Of a stretch of 64,000 nt of DNA, positions 62,588-64,000 are shown in pieces. This stretch comes from Cladorrhinum sp. PSN259 (lineage: Eukaryota; Ascomycota; Sordariomycetes; Sordariales; Podosporaceae), in assembly GCA_033725935.1 (NCBI GenBank), contig MU867091.1:62001-126000 (forward strand), given 5' to 3'. The notes under the pieces were generated by a model. The model was not told where the DNA came from and did not search any database. It saw only the letters and a list, made by a program, of their open reading frames with translations. Within the stretch, counting starts at the first letter, position 1; the number at the start of each line of letters is the position of its first letter. The position numbers and the translations under genes are program-made.

Positions 62588-63551
62588 GTGCATTTTTTTG
62601 GAAGGATTTAGTTGGCTTTTTGAGCTTATTTTGTTAAGGGGGGGTATGGATTTTAGGAGGAGAAAAACAATAAGATTTAACGGGAGAAAACTGGTGAGGC
62701 AGATATGGGAGGAATAGAGTATGAAGAAGGATGGAAGGGAGTGAAGTGTTATTTTTGTGCATATAAGGAATGGCAAGGAGAGGAGGAGATGAAGGGACGC
62801 ATTAGAGATATACAACCACACCACACATTAACGAATTATTTTTGACGGAATATTTTATACTCTTTTTGGTTTTTATTTTTATCTTTTTTGGCAGGGACGA
62901 TGATGATGCGATGTTTTGGTCCTTGTAGATATTTATTAGGTAGATTTTGTTGTTTTTACCTTGAAACTATTATTTTGGTGGATTTTCCTTTTCCCCTATG
63001 GATGGATGAACGGGCGGGGAATAATGATGAGAAAGGAATAATAAACCTGGAAAGAGGGGGGTTTAATGGAGTCAGTAGTGTGTGAGAAGTAGAAAAAAAA
63101 GAGGGTGAGAGGGGGGAAGGTATTAAGCAGGTCTCAAATTCATTTTATGTTTTTCTGTTATATGTATGGCAAACTGAAAAGATGTTATGTACAGTAAGTA
63201 ACATGCCGTGTTGGGGTTGAGTTGCACAAGTAGACGAGGCATGGATATTTCTGTTTGGTCAAGGTAGGTAGGTAATTAGGCGTTGAATAAAACAAATATC
63301 AAGATCCCTTTTTTTTATCTAAACCTATGGAACCTACAATGCACAGGGTTTGGGCATATATCTACATCAAAATATCATAGTTACTTGTAGATATTCATTG
63401 CTATTAAAAAGCCCCACAAAAAAAATCTCATTGCCTACAAAGTCCCTGATCTTCTTCCTCTCTCAATTAAGCTACCACCCCCGCTAATGGTCTTTTTTTT
63501 TTTTATAAAAAAAAAAAATACCCCTTTACCGTGGTCCCTTCACCAACCTAC
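62588..63551. other. Intergenic between convergent genes
   Basis: 3' flanks of the karyopherin and ABCF genes. G/T-rich and AT-rich stretches. A perfect T-run/A-run palindrome lies at about 63493-63518. No gene is supported. Confidence 0.45.
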
Positions 63552-64000
63552 CTAACTCTGCATCAACTTTTTAACCCTCCGCTCCATCACCTCCTCAAAT
63601 TGATCAACCCCTCCACTCAGCACATTAAATTTCCCTCCAGCAAGTTTATACACTATCCTCCGTCTATTATCATCTTCCTCTTCCTCATCCTCATCCTCAT
63701 CTGACAGATCGTCTCCCCTCTGGCCCTCAACAACACCCCTCATGAACCATCTGTCGTGACTAACCAGCACCACTGCCCCTTCCCACTCCCTCAGTGCTTC
63801 GCGCAGGGCAGTAACGGTCTCGTAGTCTAGGTGAGTGGTTACTTCGTCCAGCACCAAACAGTGCGGTCTCTGCCAGAGTAATCGTGCAAGTTCGCAGCGT
63901 ACCAGCTGCCCGCCCGAGAGTTTACGCAGTGAAATTTGAGAGGCTAGTCGGCCTGGTAGACCGAGTGAACCCAATAAACCGCGGAGCTCTGGTTCGGATA
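63552..64000 (-). CDS. ABCF-type ATPase, C-terminal end (5' part beyond the window)
   Basis: The frame runs from the right edge to the stop at 63552 and has no start inside the window. Seen: EPELRGLLGSLGLPGRLASQ, the ABC signature LRKLSGGQLVRCELARLL, Walker B PHCLVLDEVTTHLDYETV and a switch-His block VVLVSHDRWFMRGVV. The spacing and the THLD block after Walker B are typical of the second cassette of ABCF proteins (Gcn20/Arb1/New1-like translation and ribosome factors), which have no membrane segments. An acidic run (SDEDEDEEEEDD) follows, then a short Lys/Arg end. Which ABCF subfamily cannot be decided from this fragment; the acidic insert after the switch His is unusual. Confidence 0.85.
   Translation of the reverse strand, partial: SEPELRGLLGSLGLPGRLASQISLRKLSGGQLVRCELARLLWQRPHCLVLDEVTTHLDYETVTALREALREWEGAVVLVSHDRWFMRGVVEGQRGDDLSDEDEDEEEEDDNRRRIVYKLAGGKFNVLSGGVDQFEEVMERRVKKLMQS

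Noticed and set aside
1..64000. tRNA, rRNA, CRISPR array or intact transposon
   Set aside because: Looked for tRNA box motifs, repeat-spacer patterns, terminal repeats and transposase/reverse-transcriptase motifs by eye; none was convincing. A tRNAscan and RepeatMasker run would settle it.

Overview
This window looks like chromosomal DNA of a filamentous ascomycete, probably a sordariomycete of the Sordariales type. The genes are short and mostly carry a few 45-100 nt introns with GTAAGT-like donors and CTAAC/CTGAC branch points. The gene set is typical of Pezizomycotina: OPT transporter, Hce2-type secreted protein, phenol-hydroxylase-like monooxygenase, GPI-anchored Ser/Thr-rich wall protein, Erg6-like methyltransferase, Mtr10 karyopherin. 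I saw no rRNA, tRNA, CRISPR or intact transposon. All functional names come from reading motifs by eye, and exon borders come from splice signals and reading-frame continuity, not from searches.

Layout. 0-5.8 kb: a 5'-truncated SNF2-family ATPase gene, then a decayed patatin-like phospholipase relic and a gene-poor stretch. 5.8-15 kb is accessory in character: a FAD monooxygenase, a possible small secreted protein, an F-box-like protein, a VOC/bleomycin-resistance-like protein, an Hce2-domain secreted protein, a possible decayed secreted-protein gene, and an Erg6-like sterol methyltransferase. 16-24 kb: an acidic CRF1/IFH1-like nuclear protein and a kinesin with a long insert in its motor domain, separated by 3.3 kb of non-coding DNA. 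24.8-28.9 kb: two adjacent genes on the same strand that look like catalytically altered proteases, one trypsin-like and one caspase-like. 29-34.9 kb: a ketopantoate-reductase-like protein, a twin-ATPase ABC protein, the proteasome maturation factor UMP1 and a prenylated ubiquitin-fold protein (UBL3 type). 35-38.3 kb: gene-poor. 38.3-46 kb: a GPI wall protein, adaptin beta, EMC4 and an L-type cyclin. 46.6-56.5 kb: a large dynamin-like nuclear GTPase, a type II membrane glycosyltransferase and an OPT transporter. 57-64 kb: 5-formyltetrahydrofolate cyclo-ligase, SmE, the MTR10-type karyopherin, and the 3' end of an ABCF ATPase that runs off the right edge.

Most genes are unrelated housekeeping functions. 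Several divergent pairs share short promoters: F-box-like/VOC, ABC/UMP1, adaptin/EMC4, cyclin/GTPase, OPT/cyclo-ligase and SmE/MTR10. The most interesting material is the set of domains often used as effectors in fungal NLR or regulated-cell-death proteins: the patatin relic, the trypsin-like gene and the caspase-like gene. In each, expected catalytic residues are changed. Other points of note are a GC-AG intron in EMC4, an intron directly after the start codon of UMP1, and a 288-codon open frame without a start codon that belongs to the patatin relic.
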